DNA of 35,903 nt from Dokdonella_A sp051958935 (GTDB lineage Bacteria > Pseudomonadota > Gammaproteobacteria > Xanthomonadales > Rhodanobacteraceae), in the NCBI RefSeq assembly GCF_051958935.1, contig NZ_JBQCFP010000136.1, positions 1 through 35,903 on the forward strand. The letters are read 5' to 3'. The position numbers were made by a program, and so were the translations under genes. The notes below the pieces were generated by a model, which ran no database searches, was not told where the DNA came from, and worked only from the letters and a program-made list of their open reading frames with translations. Of the stretch, positions 26,315-33,680 are shown in pieces; position 1 is the first letter of the stretch; each line of letters opens with the position of its first letter.

Positions 26315-28219
26315 TCAGCGGCCGCCGAGTAGGCGGCGCAGCTCGTCGAGGGCGGGATCGAGCCGGCCGGCCGTATTCATGCGCTCGAGGGCTTCGATCT
26401 GCCGGCGCACCCCATCGAAGTCGCGCAGCACCAGATTCATGTGCGCGAGGGTGATGCGCGCCTCGGCATCGCCCGGATGCGCGGCCACCGCTTCTTCGAC
26501 GAGACGTTTGCCGAGTCCGCGGTCGCCGACGACGTTCCATGCCCAGTCGCTGTGCACGACCAGCAGCTTGGGGTTGCGCGGCAGGTGCGCTTCCGCCGCG
26601 TCGAACGCTTCGTCCATGCGTGCCGCTGGCAATTCGCACCTGCCGTCGCGGGCACAGCGCGTGAGGGCGCCGAGCGCATCGACGTTCTCGGTGCGCGGCG
26701 CGCGCGCAGCGAGTTTGGCGACGAGCGAGTCCCACCAGCGATCGTCTGCGGGCGTGCGCATGAGGCTGCGTGTGAGGATCATCGTCTGTTCGGGAAGCGC
26801 CGATGCGCCCGGCATCGCCGCCGCATGTTCGAGCACGGCAAAGCCCTCGGCCAGCAGCGGAGACTGCTCCCCGTAGCCGCTGCGGGCGAGCAGTTCACGG
26901 CCATAGCCGAACTGCGCACGGGGCGAATGGGGTGCGCGCGCGGCGAGCTCGGCCGCGAGCCGCAGCGGATCGCCCCATGCGTACGCGGTGGCCAGTGTCA
27001 GCCCCGACCATCCGAGCAGCAACGCTGCGAGCAGGATCCTTGTCGCAAGTGGCCAAGCGCGCGATGGTGCCGCGAGCGCCGGCACGACCGCGAGCAGCAG
27101 CCCGAAGCTGGCGAAATAGTTGCGGTGCTCATAAATGAGCTCGAGCGGAAGCACGCTGCCGGTCAGCAGGTGGCAGCCGAGGTAGAGCGCGATGCCGATG
27201 CTCGCCAGAGGCAGCCGGTCGCGTAGATGCCACGCCGCGGCCGCCAACCCGAGGAGCGCGAGCATGGCGGCCGCGGTCGTCCAAGGCGCGAAGAGCCCGG
27301 TCGAGACGGTGAAGTCGTCGTGGTAGAACGACAGCTCCCGCGGCAACGGCAGCAGTGTCCAGACGACGTAGCCGGTCACGATGCGCGCCTCGCTGAGCAG
27401 TCGCGTGGCGAGCGTGAAGTCGCGCGTCGCCCACGTCGCATCGTCGGCAAGCCACGGCACGAGCACCGCCGCGCCGACCAAGCCGGGCAGCACCAGCACT
27501 GCCGCGAACAGTATCACCACGCGCCGGTCGCGCCGCGTTCGGGTGCGAAAGCGGAACAACACGGCTTCGACGATCGCGGCATACAGCGGCAGCAGGATCG
27601 CTGTTTCCTTGGCGAGCAGTCCGGCTGCGGTCGCGCCGAGCAGGCTCGCGACGCACCTGCTGAACCCCCCGTCGTCGGCCGATTGCATGCGTAGGCGGCC
27701 ATGCACGTAACCGAGCAGGCCCACGAGCACGAACAGGTTGGCCAGGCTTTCCATGCGCTGCACGACATAGAGCACGGCGGTGAGGTTGATCGGCAGCAGC
27801 AGCCAGGCGGCTGCTATGAGGGCAGCCATACGCTCGGCGTCGGCGTTTGCGCGTCCACGCAGTGCACTTGCTTTGAACAAGGCGAGCGCGAGCAGGAAGA
27901 CGAGCCAGCCGTTGGCGAGGTGGATCGCGAGATTGGTCAGCTTCCAGCCGAGGGGCTCGAGACCGAACAAGGCTGCATTCGCGGCGAAGCTCAGCGAGGC
28001 AAGCGGGCGCTTGAGGTCGCTCGCCGGTGACGACAGGGCAGCGCCGACGAGTTCGGCGACGCCCCATCGCGTCGGTTGCACGTCCGGGTTGCGAACGATG
28101 TTCGGGTAATCGTCGAAGAACCAGCCGCCGGTGAGGCCCGGAGCGTAGACGAGGCCGGTCCCGACGAGGGCGACTGCTAGCAGGAACGCGCTGGACGGGC
28201 GCTGCATGAAAGACGGCAT
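26315..28219 (-). CDS. Large GT-C-type membrane glycosyltransferase with C-terminal helical repeats
   Basis: A 634-residue protein with about ten to twelve membrane segments in the first 460 residues and a soluble C-terminus (about 480-634). The C-terminus looks like degenerate TPR-type helices. The first periplasmic loop has 'FFDDYPNIVRNP' (Asp36, Asp37), the acidic motif expected of GT-C enzymes. The following 'RPLASLSFAANAALFG' and 'LTNLAIHLANG' resemble TMTC-type protein O-glycosyltransferases. It lies directly downstream of the pilins, so pilin glycosylation from a lipid-linked donor is a reasonable guess, comparable to TfpW or TfpO in Pseudomonas. Start uncertain: Met at 28219 or 28207; neither has a good ribosome site. 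Confidence 0.7.
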   Translation of the reverse strand: MPSFMQRPSSAFLLAVALVGTGLVYAPGLTGGWFFDDYPNIVRNPDVQPTRWGVAELVGAALSSPASDLKRPLASLSFAANAALFGLEPLGWKLTNLAIHLANGWLVFLLALALFKASALRGRANADAERMAALIAAAWLLLPINLTAVLYVVQRMESLANLFVLVGLLGYVHGRLRMQSADDGGFSRCVASLLGATAAGLLAKETAILLPLYAAIVEAVLFRFRTRTRRDRRVVILFAAVLVLPGLVGAAVLVPWLADDATWATRDFTLATRLLSEARIVTGYVVWTLLPLPRELSFYHDDFTVSTGLFAPWTTAAAMLALLGLAAAAWHLRDRLPLASIGIALYLGCHLLTGSVLPLELIYEHRNYFASFGLLLAVVPALAAPSRAWPLATRILLAALLLGWSGLTLATAYAWGDPLRLAAELAARAPHSPRAQFGYGRELLARSGYGEQSPLLAEGFAVLEHAAAMPGASALPEQTMILTRSLMRTPADDRWWDSLVAKLAARAPRTENVDALGALTRCARDGRCELPAARMDEAFDAAEAHLPRNPKLLVVHSDWAWNVVGDRGLGKRLVEEAVAAHPGDAEARITLAHMNLVLRDFDGVRRQIEALERMNTAGRLDPALDELRRLLGGR

Positions 28220-28312
28220 TGCCCAGACTATGCCGTCGAGGCGCCGTCGGGCAATCCGGAATGTGCGCCGCTGGGTCAACCGACCAGCGACGCATCGATC
28301 ACCCGATACCGC

Positions 28313-28837
28313 TCAGCGGCATTCGGTCGGTACGTATTTCGCGTCCAGCGTGCCGCCGTTGAAGAGCATGCCGCGGGCCGCTGCAGTCGCATGCGTCGCG
28401 GACGCACAGGACCAGTCGATCGCGCCGCGCGCGTCGGGGTCGAGCGCGATGTAGCCGCCAGCCTGGTGAATCTGCGGCGTCAGGCGCAACGTCATGCCGT
28501 CGAGGCTCGTTGGAATGCCGTTGGACGCATTGGCTGCGATGACCGCCGTGATGACACCCGTGTCGTCGACGGTGATGTACTGCACGTATTTGCTGCTCGT
28601 GCTCGCGTTCCCTGGCTGGTAGCTCTCGGCGACGCCAGCGAGCGCATTCGGCCCGTTCGCTTGGAACGAGGTCACCACTTCGGCTTTCGCCGCATTCGTT
28701 CCCGCCAGCCCCTCGCTGACCTTGGAGCGGATCGTGTAGTCCTGGTACGCCGGCAGGGCGATCGCCGCCAGGATGGCGATGATCGCGATCACGATCATCA
28801 GTTCGATCAATGTGAAGCCACGTGTATGCGTCGACAT
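28313..28837 (-). CDS. pilA: Type IVa major-pilin-like protein (second copy)
   Basis: A 174-residue prepilin with a 7-residue leader ending in Gly (MSTHTRG), then the mature FTLIELMIVIAIIAILAAIALPAYQDY hydrophobic helix with Glu5. Two cysteines near the C-terminus (in DWSC and TEC) can form the disulfide-bonded loop. It would be processed by the PilD of this window. The helix-coding DNA is very similar to the upstream pilin gene, but the globular domain has diverged. AGGGGG lies six bases before the ATG. No convincing promoter is seen between the upstream terminator and this gene. Confidence 0.95.
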   Translation of the reverse strand: MSTHTRGFTLIELMIVIAIIAILAAIALPAYQDYTIRSKVSEGLAGTNAAKAEVVTSFQANGPNALAGVAESYQPGNASTSSKYVQYITVDDTGVITAVIAANASNGIPTSLDGMTLRLTPQIHQAGGYIALDPDARGAIDWSCASATHATAAARGMLFNGGTLDAKYVPTECR

Positions 28838-28882
28838 GCCGGCCCCCTGGCTCGCATATGGAACTTGCAAACGAGACTCGCC

Positions 28883-28911
28883 AAAAAAGAGGCCCCGCGA
28901 TGCGGGGCCTC
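28883..28911 (-). terminator. Strong intrinsic terminator between the two pilin genes
   Basis: A perfect 10-bp stem (28889-28898 with 28902-28911) with a 3-base loop is followed on the minus strand by six T's (AAAAAA at 28883-28888 on the plus strand). It begins 44 bases after the stop of the upstream pilin. It should end most transcription from the sigma-54 promoter before the second pilin. Confidence 0.9.
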
Positions 28912-28955
28912 GTCTAGCGCATCGCTCCGATCCAGAAAGAATCGGTTCGAGATGC

Positions 28956-29486
28956 TTAACGGCACTCAGCCGGGGAGTACTTTGCCGGCAGCGTACCAGC
29001 CGTACCACCCGTGAAGCCGCGCTTGCCGAACGTGACCGACGTCGCCGACTGGCAGCCCCAGTCGATTGCGCCCTTGCCGTCGTCGCTGAGGGATTCGTAC
29101 GCTGCGCCGTTCTTGAGGTTCGGCGTCAGGGTCAAGGTGTTGCCGTCAAGGCTCGTGGGGATACCGTTGTCGGCATTGGCGCGGATGTCGATCGTGATCA
29201 TGCCGTCGGCAGGCGTGACGGCAATGGAGTTGACGTACTTCGACGACGTCGACGCGTTGCCCGGACCATATTCGGCCGCGGCCGCAGCGAGACCGGTCAT
29301 GCCGCCGCTCTGGAACGCTTCGGACACGGACACCTTGGCGGCGCTGGCGCCGACGAGGCCTTCCGACACCTTCGAGCGGATCGTGTAGTCCTGATACGCC
29401 GGCAGCGCGATCGCGGCCAGGATGGCGATGATCGCGATGACGATCATGAGTTCGATAAGCGTGAAGCCCTTCTGGATCATCTTCAT
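28956..29486 (-). CDS. pilA: Type IVa major pilin PilA
   Basis: A 176-residue prepilin with leader MKMIQKG, cleavage before Phe1 and the FTLIELMIVI... helix with Glu5. The C-terminal disulfide pair is Cys in DWGC and AEC. The ATG has AGAGGAA about seven bases upstream. It has its own sigma-54 promoter, leader hairpin and terminator, so it is probably the main, highly expressed pilin. It shares the N-terminal helix and the 'YGPGNASTSSKYV'-type segment with the downstream copy, which suggests tandem duplication followed by divergence of the head domain. Confidence 0.96.
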   Translation of the reverse strand: MKMIQKGFTLIELMIVIAIIAILAAIALPAYQDYTIRSKVSEGLVGASAAKVSVSEAFQSGGMTGLAAAAAEYGPGNASTSSKYVNSIAVTPADGMITIDIRANADNGIPTSLDGNTLTLTPNLKNGAAYESLSDDGKGAIDWGCQSATSVTFGKRGFTGGTAGTLPAKYSPAECR

Positions 29487-29558
29487 GGTGATTCCTCTGG
29501 AATGGGTGAAACGGTTTGCCCCTAGAGCCGCCAACCTAACCAGGCGGGCCCGCTTCCG

Positions 29559-29580
29559 CGATCGCTCTTGCCGGCGATCG
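29559..29580 (-). promoter_or_regulatory. 5' stem-loop at the start of the pilA mRNA
   Basis: CGATCGC (29559-29565) and GCGATCG (29574-29580) form a 7-bp stem with an 8-base loop. It lies about 10 bases inside the predicted transcript. Stems at this place often protect abundant mRNAs from RNase attack. Confidence 0.45.
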
Positions 29581-29600
29581 ACGGCTCGCGTGTTCAGATT

Positions 29601-29616
29601 AGCAGCTTCCGTGCCA
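29601..29616 (-). promoter_or_regulatory. Sigma-54 promoter of pilA
   Basis: On the minus strand the sequence reads TGGCACGGAAGCTGCT. The -24 element TGGCAC is perfect, GG and GC are 10 bases apart, and the -12 element CTGCT differs from TTGCW only at its first base. Transcription would start near 29590, giving a 104-base leader. This fits PilR-dependent pilA control, and pilR and pilS are in the same window. Confidence 0.82.
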
Positions 29617-29705
29617 GCGGTAGCGTAGCGGACTCGTGACGTGGTTCGACAAACCGATGTTTCGACCTGCGACGACGTTCTCAGGTTGACACTGGTTGCT
29701 GCGGA

Positions 29706-29726
29706 GATTGTCCGAATATGACAATC
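29706..29726. promoter_or_regulatory. Candidate PilR-binding dyad upstream of pilA
   Basis: GATTGTC (29706-29712) and GACAATC (29720-29726) form a perfect inverted repeat with a 7-base spacer. It is centred about 126 bases upstream of the predicted pilA start, where NtrC-type activators bind. PilR sites in Pseudomonas contain TGTC; this dyad has one on each strand. Confidence 0.55.
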
Positions 29727-29738
29727 CTCGCTTATCAC

Positions 29739-29751
29739 TGTCCGCTCGACA
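29739..29751. promoter_or_regulatory. Second TGTC/GACA dyad upstream of pilA
   Basis: TGTC (29739-29742) and GACA (29748-29751) flank a 5-base spacer. It lies 12 bases beyond the first dyad, just past the stop codon of the neighbouring gene. It may be an additional PilR half-site pair. Short arms make chance occurrence possible. Confidence 0.35.
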
Positions 29752-29756
29752 TCAGG

Positions 29757-32753
29757 CTAGGGTCGGCCCATCTGGAGTCGTGCCGCATTCCGGACCCAGG
29801 TGCGGTAGTAGAGGTCTGAACCCGTGGACGAGATGGATCGACCATAGTCGGCTTCGATCTGCTCCACTGCGGCGAAGTCCCCGCTCTCATATGCACCGAG
29901 CATCGCTGCGCGCAACAGCCAGTCGCGCAATCCCTCCGCGCGAACCGCGCCGTCGCGTGCCAGTAGTTGCAGCGCATTGTGCTGCACAGCCGCGCCATCG
30001 CGAGCCGCAAGCGCGGCGATGACGTCCAGCAACGCGCGAATCGCGGGCGCCTGATCATTGCAATGAATCCAGGTCGGATGGGTCCACAACGCCTTGCCTT
30101 CTTCCGGCGGCAGGAAGGGCAGCGTACGCGCAGCGATGTCGACGAGCGTCGACATCGGGGTGGCCGGATCGCCGGTGTGCCGACATTGCGCGACCGCTTC
30201 GCGCAGCAACGCGACGGGGGCGGAATCCGTTTCGGCGTCCGACGCGGACACGGTCTCCTCGCGCATCAGCGCAGTCGACAGTCGCGCGGCGTGGTGGACG
30301 CTGCGCGCATATCGCAGGGACTCCTCATCGGCGATACCTGCCGCCGTCGAGGTCGGCAGGCCCGCCACGATCTCCCGATACGGCAGGTCGGCAACGCTCA
30401 TTTCCTTGATGGTGGCCGCGCGCTCGGCGGTGTAGCGGGTGCGCGGCGCTTCGAGCGAAAGAATCGGGAAGTAGTCAGAATTCGCGCGACGGGAGAAGGT
30501 GATGAACAGGCTGGCGAGCGTGTCGCGCCGACCAAGCGCGTGCGCCTCTATGTCCGGCAGCGTGCCAAGATTCACCCTGGCGAGTTCGTCGCGCAGGACC
30601 GGGTTGGTCAGGGCGGCCGGATTCGGATCCGGGACAGTGCCATCCGCGCTCGCGACGATGAGCATGTCGGCGTCGTTCGCAAGGTATACGCGATAGTCGC
30701 GGAAGTGGGTCGACAGGGCCTGGACGATCGTGCCGACGAGCTCGTCGTTTATCTCGTACAACTGGACCCATTGCACGAACAGCCCGCCGGGCGCGAGGTG
30801 ATGCGGAATGAACGTGTAGAACTCCGTGCTGAACAGGCTCGCGACGCCCGAGACCCACGGGTTTGATGGCTCGGCGACGATGATGTCGTAGCGCGCGTGG
30901 TTGGCCGCGAAATAGGTTCGAGCATCCTCGATGTGCAGATGCGAGCGTGGATCGGCGTAGGCGCGCTCGACGCGCTTGCCGAACAAACGCGCTCCCTCGA
31001 TCATCGCGGGCTCGATCTCGATGGTGTCGACGCGTTGCAGCCGCGGGTCCGCGAGCAGCGTATGGGTCGAAAGCCCCGAACCGAAGCCGATCACGGCTGC
31101 GTTGGCCGGGTGTGGATGGTGCAGCAGGGGCACTGCCGCCGCGAGGATCATCGTCGACTCGTCGGGCCCGGGCTCGGTGCCCATGCCGAGCCCGGCGTCG
31201 ACCTTGCCGTTGGTCTTGATCGCTCGTTTGTCGTCGGACGACTGGATGACGGCGACGCTGGCGGTCTTGCCGTCCCGGTAGTAGAGGACTTTCTCGCCAC
31301 GCGTGTCGTGGATATGCGCCATCCCCGAGCGATAGACACCGCTCGCCATCGCGCCCGGATCGAAGCGGGCGAGCATGAGCGTCGCCGCGAGTGCGATGCC
31401 GCTCGTCGCCAATGTCCCCAGGTAGGCGAAGTCGACGCTGTCCGCGCTCGAGCTCCATCTCCTCAGGAGCACGATGCCCAAAACGAGATCGCCTGCCGCG
31501 GCGATGATCATGGCGAGCTTCAGGCCGAGCACCGGGACGAGGAAATGCACGGCGGCGAACACGCCGAGAATCGCACCGACCGTGTTCGCGGCATAGATGC
31601 GGCCCACCGCCGCTTCGCCGCCCCCCGCACGGATCAGCGACAGCGTGAAGAGTGGCAGGGTCATGCCCGCGAAGAATGCAGCCGGCGCCATGATCAAGAT
31701 CGACACCGACGCCGTGACCACGTTGTAGAGCACGTAGCCGTTGTCGTTGCGATTGAGCGACTTGAGCAGCCAGGCGACCCAGTCGAACGTGTGATCATAG
31801 GCGACGAGGCTCGCGAGAGCAGCGAGTCCCATGAGCACCTGCACGATGCCGCCTACGCGGATCGGCTCCGCGTAGGCATCGATCCGGCGGCGGATCCACA
31901 GCCCGCCGAACGCGAGGCCGCCGATGAAGGCGGCCAGCATGAGCTCGAATGCATGTACCGTGCTGCCGAACGCCAGGCTCAGCATGCGTACCCAGCCGAT
32001 TTCGTAAACAAAGGACGTCGCGCCGGTGACGAATGCGGCGACGAGCAGGAGGCGCGACGTACCGCTGCGCGCGCTGGTATCCCTCACGGCGGGTGCTGTG
32101 ACGTCCAGGACGCCGGCGCGGCGGCCGATCAGGAAGGCGGCCAATGCGACGACGACGTTGAGCACCGCGCCGAAGCGCATCGCGCCGGGCATGCCGATGG
32201 CCGGCAGCAATACGAACGTCGCCAGCAGCGCACCGGCGGCGGCGCCGATGCTGTTGGTGAAGTACAGCCCGCCCAGGATCGCGCCATCATGGCCGCGCAG
32301 GCGGCGCATGAGGCCGTTGGTCATCAACGGGAACGTCGTGCCGAGCAGTATCGCCTGCGGCAGGATCAGCAGTGTGCCGCTGGTCCATTTGAATGCCTGT
32401 ACGGCCCAGGCCGGCAGCGCGGGGAACGCCGTCGCATAGGCGAAGGAGGTGACGCTGGAATACACCGGGTGGAATACCGCCGCGGCAATGCCGATCACGA
32501 GTTCGATGGCGGCGTACGCGAACAGCAGGTTGCGCCAGCGCTGGCTGCGGCGGCTGGCCCACCAGGCACCGATCGCCATGCCGCCCATGAAGATCGCCAG
32601 GACGAGGCTTTGCGCGTAGGCGGCATGGCCGAGGTACAGGCCGAGGTACTGCGTCCAGATCGACTGGTAGATCAGCCCCGAACACCCGGACAGCGCGAAA
32701 ACGACCAAGGCCGCCGGACCCAGCCAGCGCGGCTCGCGAACCACATGCGTCAT
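29757..32753 (-). CDS. Fused multi-spanning membrane / spermidine-synthase-like protein
   Basis: A 998-residue protein. Residues 1-465 hold about twelve to fourteen membrane segments arranged as two similar halves, each starting with a pattern like 'SGCSGLIYQSIWTQ' and 'GATSFVYEIGWVRML'. Residues about 485-715 form a spermidine-synthase-type Rossmann domain with GFGSG at 556-560, the acidic 'IEIEP' and 'AEPSNPWVSG'. The rest is a helical tail. Proteins with this fusion are widespread, but their reaction is unknown; polyamine synthesis is not established. The ATG at 32753 is favoured by a G-rich ribosome site; 32780 is possible. It sits between pilA and tfpZ without obvious link to pili. Confidence 0.8.
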   Translation of the reverse strand: MTHVVREPRWLGPAALVVFALSGCSGLIYQSIWTQYLGLYLGHAAYAQSLVLAIFMGGMAIGAWWASRRSQRWRNLLFAYAAIELVIGIAAAVFHPVYSSVTSFAYATAFPALPAWAVQAFKWTSGTLLILPQAILLGTTFPLMTNGLMRRLRGHDGAILGGLYFTNSIGAAAGALLATFVLLPAIGMPGAMRFGAVLNVVVALAAFLIGRRAGVLDVTAPAVRDTSARSGTSRLLLVAAFVTGATSFVYEIGWVRMLSLAFGSTVHAFELMLAAFIGGLAFGGLWIRRRIDAYAEPIRVGGIVQVLMGLAALASLVAYDHTFDWVAWLLKSLNRNDNGYVLYNVVTASVSILIMAPAAFFAGMTLPLFTLSLIRAGGGEAAVGRIYAANTVGAILGVFAAVHFLVPVLGLKLAMIIAAAGDLVLGIVLLRRWSSSADSVDFAYLGTLATSGIALAATLMLARFDPGAMASGVYRSGMAHIHDTRGEKVLYYRDGKTASVAVIQSSDDKRAIKTNGKVDAGLGMGTEPGPDESTMILAAAVPLLHHPHPANAAVIGFGSGLSTHTLLADPRLQRVDTIEIEPAMIEGARLFGKRVERAYADPRSHLHIEDARTYFAANHARYDIIVAEPSNPWVSGVASLFSTEFYTFIPHHLAPGGLFVQWVQLYEINDELVGTIVQALSTHFRDYRVYLANDADMLIVASADGTVPDPNPAALTNPVLRDELARVNLGTLPDIEAHALGRRDTLASLFITFSRRANSDYFPILSLEAPRTRYTAERAATIKEMSVADLPYREIVAGLPTSTAAGIADEESLRYARSVHHAARLSTALMREETVSASDAETDSAPVALLREAVAQCRHTGDPATPMSTLVDIAARTLPFLPPEEGKALWTHPTWIHCNDQAPAIRALLDVIAALAARDGAAVQHNALQLLARDGAVRAEGLRDWLLRAAMLGAYESGDFAAVEQIEADYGRSISSTGSDLYYRTWVRNAARLQMGRP

Positions 32754-32825
32754 GGAAACCCCCGACTTTTTTCCCAGCATACGCGATGCGCCGCACGCCG
32801 TGCGTGCAGCGGATAGCGCTTCGGC

Positions 32826-33566
32826 CTACCAGGGATCGATCGGCAACGCATCCAGCAGGCGACCGTCGTGGCGGTCCAGCAGCATCGTCATATCCGCGTC
32901 GCGACCCACCAGCGGCAGCCAGACGACGTCCTCGCGATGGTGCCCGGTGTCGGCGAGCCATGCGTCGACTGCTGTCGTCGCTCCCGGCTTGGCGTCGAGC
33001 GCGCCCAGTGCGTGCGCGCGGGAGAGCAGGCCCTCATGGTGCCCGGCGTACGTCGCGTAGTACTTCGGAAATTTCTCGATGTCCTTGCCGGCCAGGCCGC
33101 TCGAGAGCAGGTCGCTGCGGTCCGCCGCCGCCTCGGGCCGCAGCGCGTTGACGAGGCGCGGACCGGTCCAGGACAGGCTGCGGAACTCAGGTTCGCGGCC
33201 CTCGGCGAGATCCTTCGGATCGAGCGCGTCGGCGGGCACGAGCACGAAGCGGTCGATTGCACCGACGACGAAGACCGGGCGCGATTCGAGCACGACGTGC
33301 ATGCCGTAGGCGAATGCGCTCGCCTGCAGCAGCGCGATCACCGCGAGGTCGAAGCGCATGCCCCACTTGCCGTGCCGGTACACGATGAGCGTGAGCAACG
33401 GGCCGAGCACGACGTCGACGCCGAGCAGCAGCAGGATGAGCCGGTCGGCGCCCGCGGCGTGGCTGTACGGCGCGGGGAACCAGAGCAGGAAGATCAGCGC
33501 GGCCGAAATCGAACCGATCAGTGCGCTGATCGACAGGTGGATGGCGGCGGCTTTCCAGCGGCTCAT
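32826..33566 (-). CDS. tfpZ: Type IV pilin accessory protein TfpX/TfpZ
   Basis: A 246-residue inner-membrane protein. The N-terminal 'SRWKAAAIHLSIS' and the 'GVDVVLGPLLTLIVY' segment (about 50-64), then 'DLAVIALLQASAFAYG' and 'RPVFVV', are the hallmarks of the TfpX/TfpZ family. In Pseudomonas these accessory proteins are needed for efficient assembly of the particular pilin encoded beside them. Four hydrophobic segments lie in the first 100 residues, followed by a soluble domain. The ATG at 33566 has GAGG six bases upstream. The linkage to pilA and pilRS supports the call. Confidence 0.88.
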   Translation of the reverse strand: MSRWKAAAIHLSISALIGSISAALIFLLWFPAPYSHAAGADRLILLLLGVDVVLGPLLTLIVYRHGKWGMRFDLAVIALLQASAFAYGMHVVLESRPVFVVGAIDRFVLVPADALDPKDLAEGREPEFRSLSWTGPRLVNALRPEAAADRSDLLSSGLAGKDIEKFPKYYATYAGHHEGLLSRAHALGALDAKPGATTAVDAWLADTGHHREDVVWLPLVGRDADMTMLLDRHDGRLLDALPIDPW

Positions 33567-33570
33567 GCGT

Positions 33571-33592
33571 GGCCTCGTGCAGCAGAGAGGCC
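33571..33592 (-). promoter_or_regulatory. Hairpin covering the tfpZ ribosome-binding site
   Basis: GGCCTC (33571-33576) and GAGGCC (33587-33592) form a 6-bp stem with a 10-base loop. In the minus-strand mRNA the GAGG of the ribosome site lies in the stem next to the start codon. Folding could lower tfpZ translation. A TATATT at about 33597-33602 could be a -10 element, but no good -35 is seen. Confidence 0.3.
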
Positions 33593-33680
33593 ACCAATAT
33601 ACGAATGCGCCGCGTGGGGCGGAAGATCGCGGCAATCGCCCGGCAACGCCGTCGCGAGGCGGATTCGCCGGGGCGATGCC

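Noticed and set aside
28865..28884. A sigma-54-like sequence upstream of the second pilin (TTGG...TTTGCA on the minus strand)
   Set aside because: GG and GC are 12 bases apart instead of the required 10, and it overlaps the terminator's T-tract.
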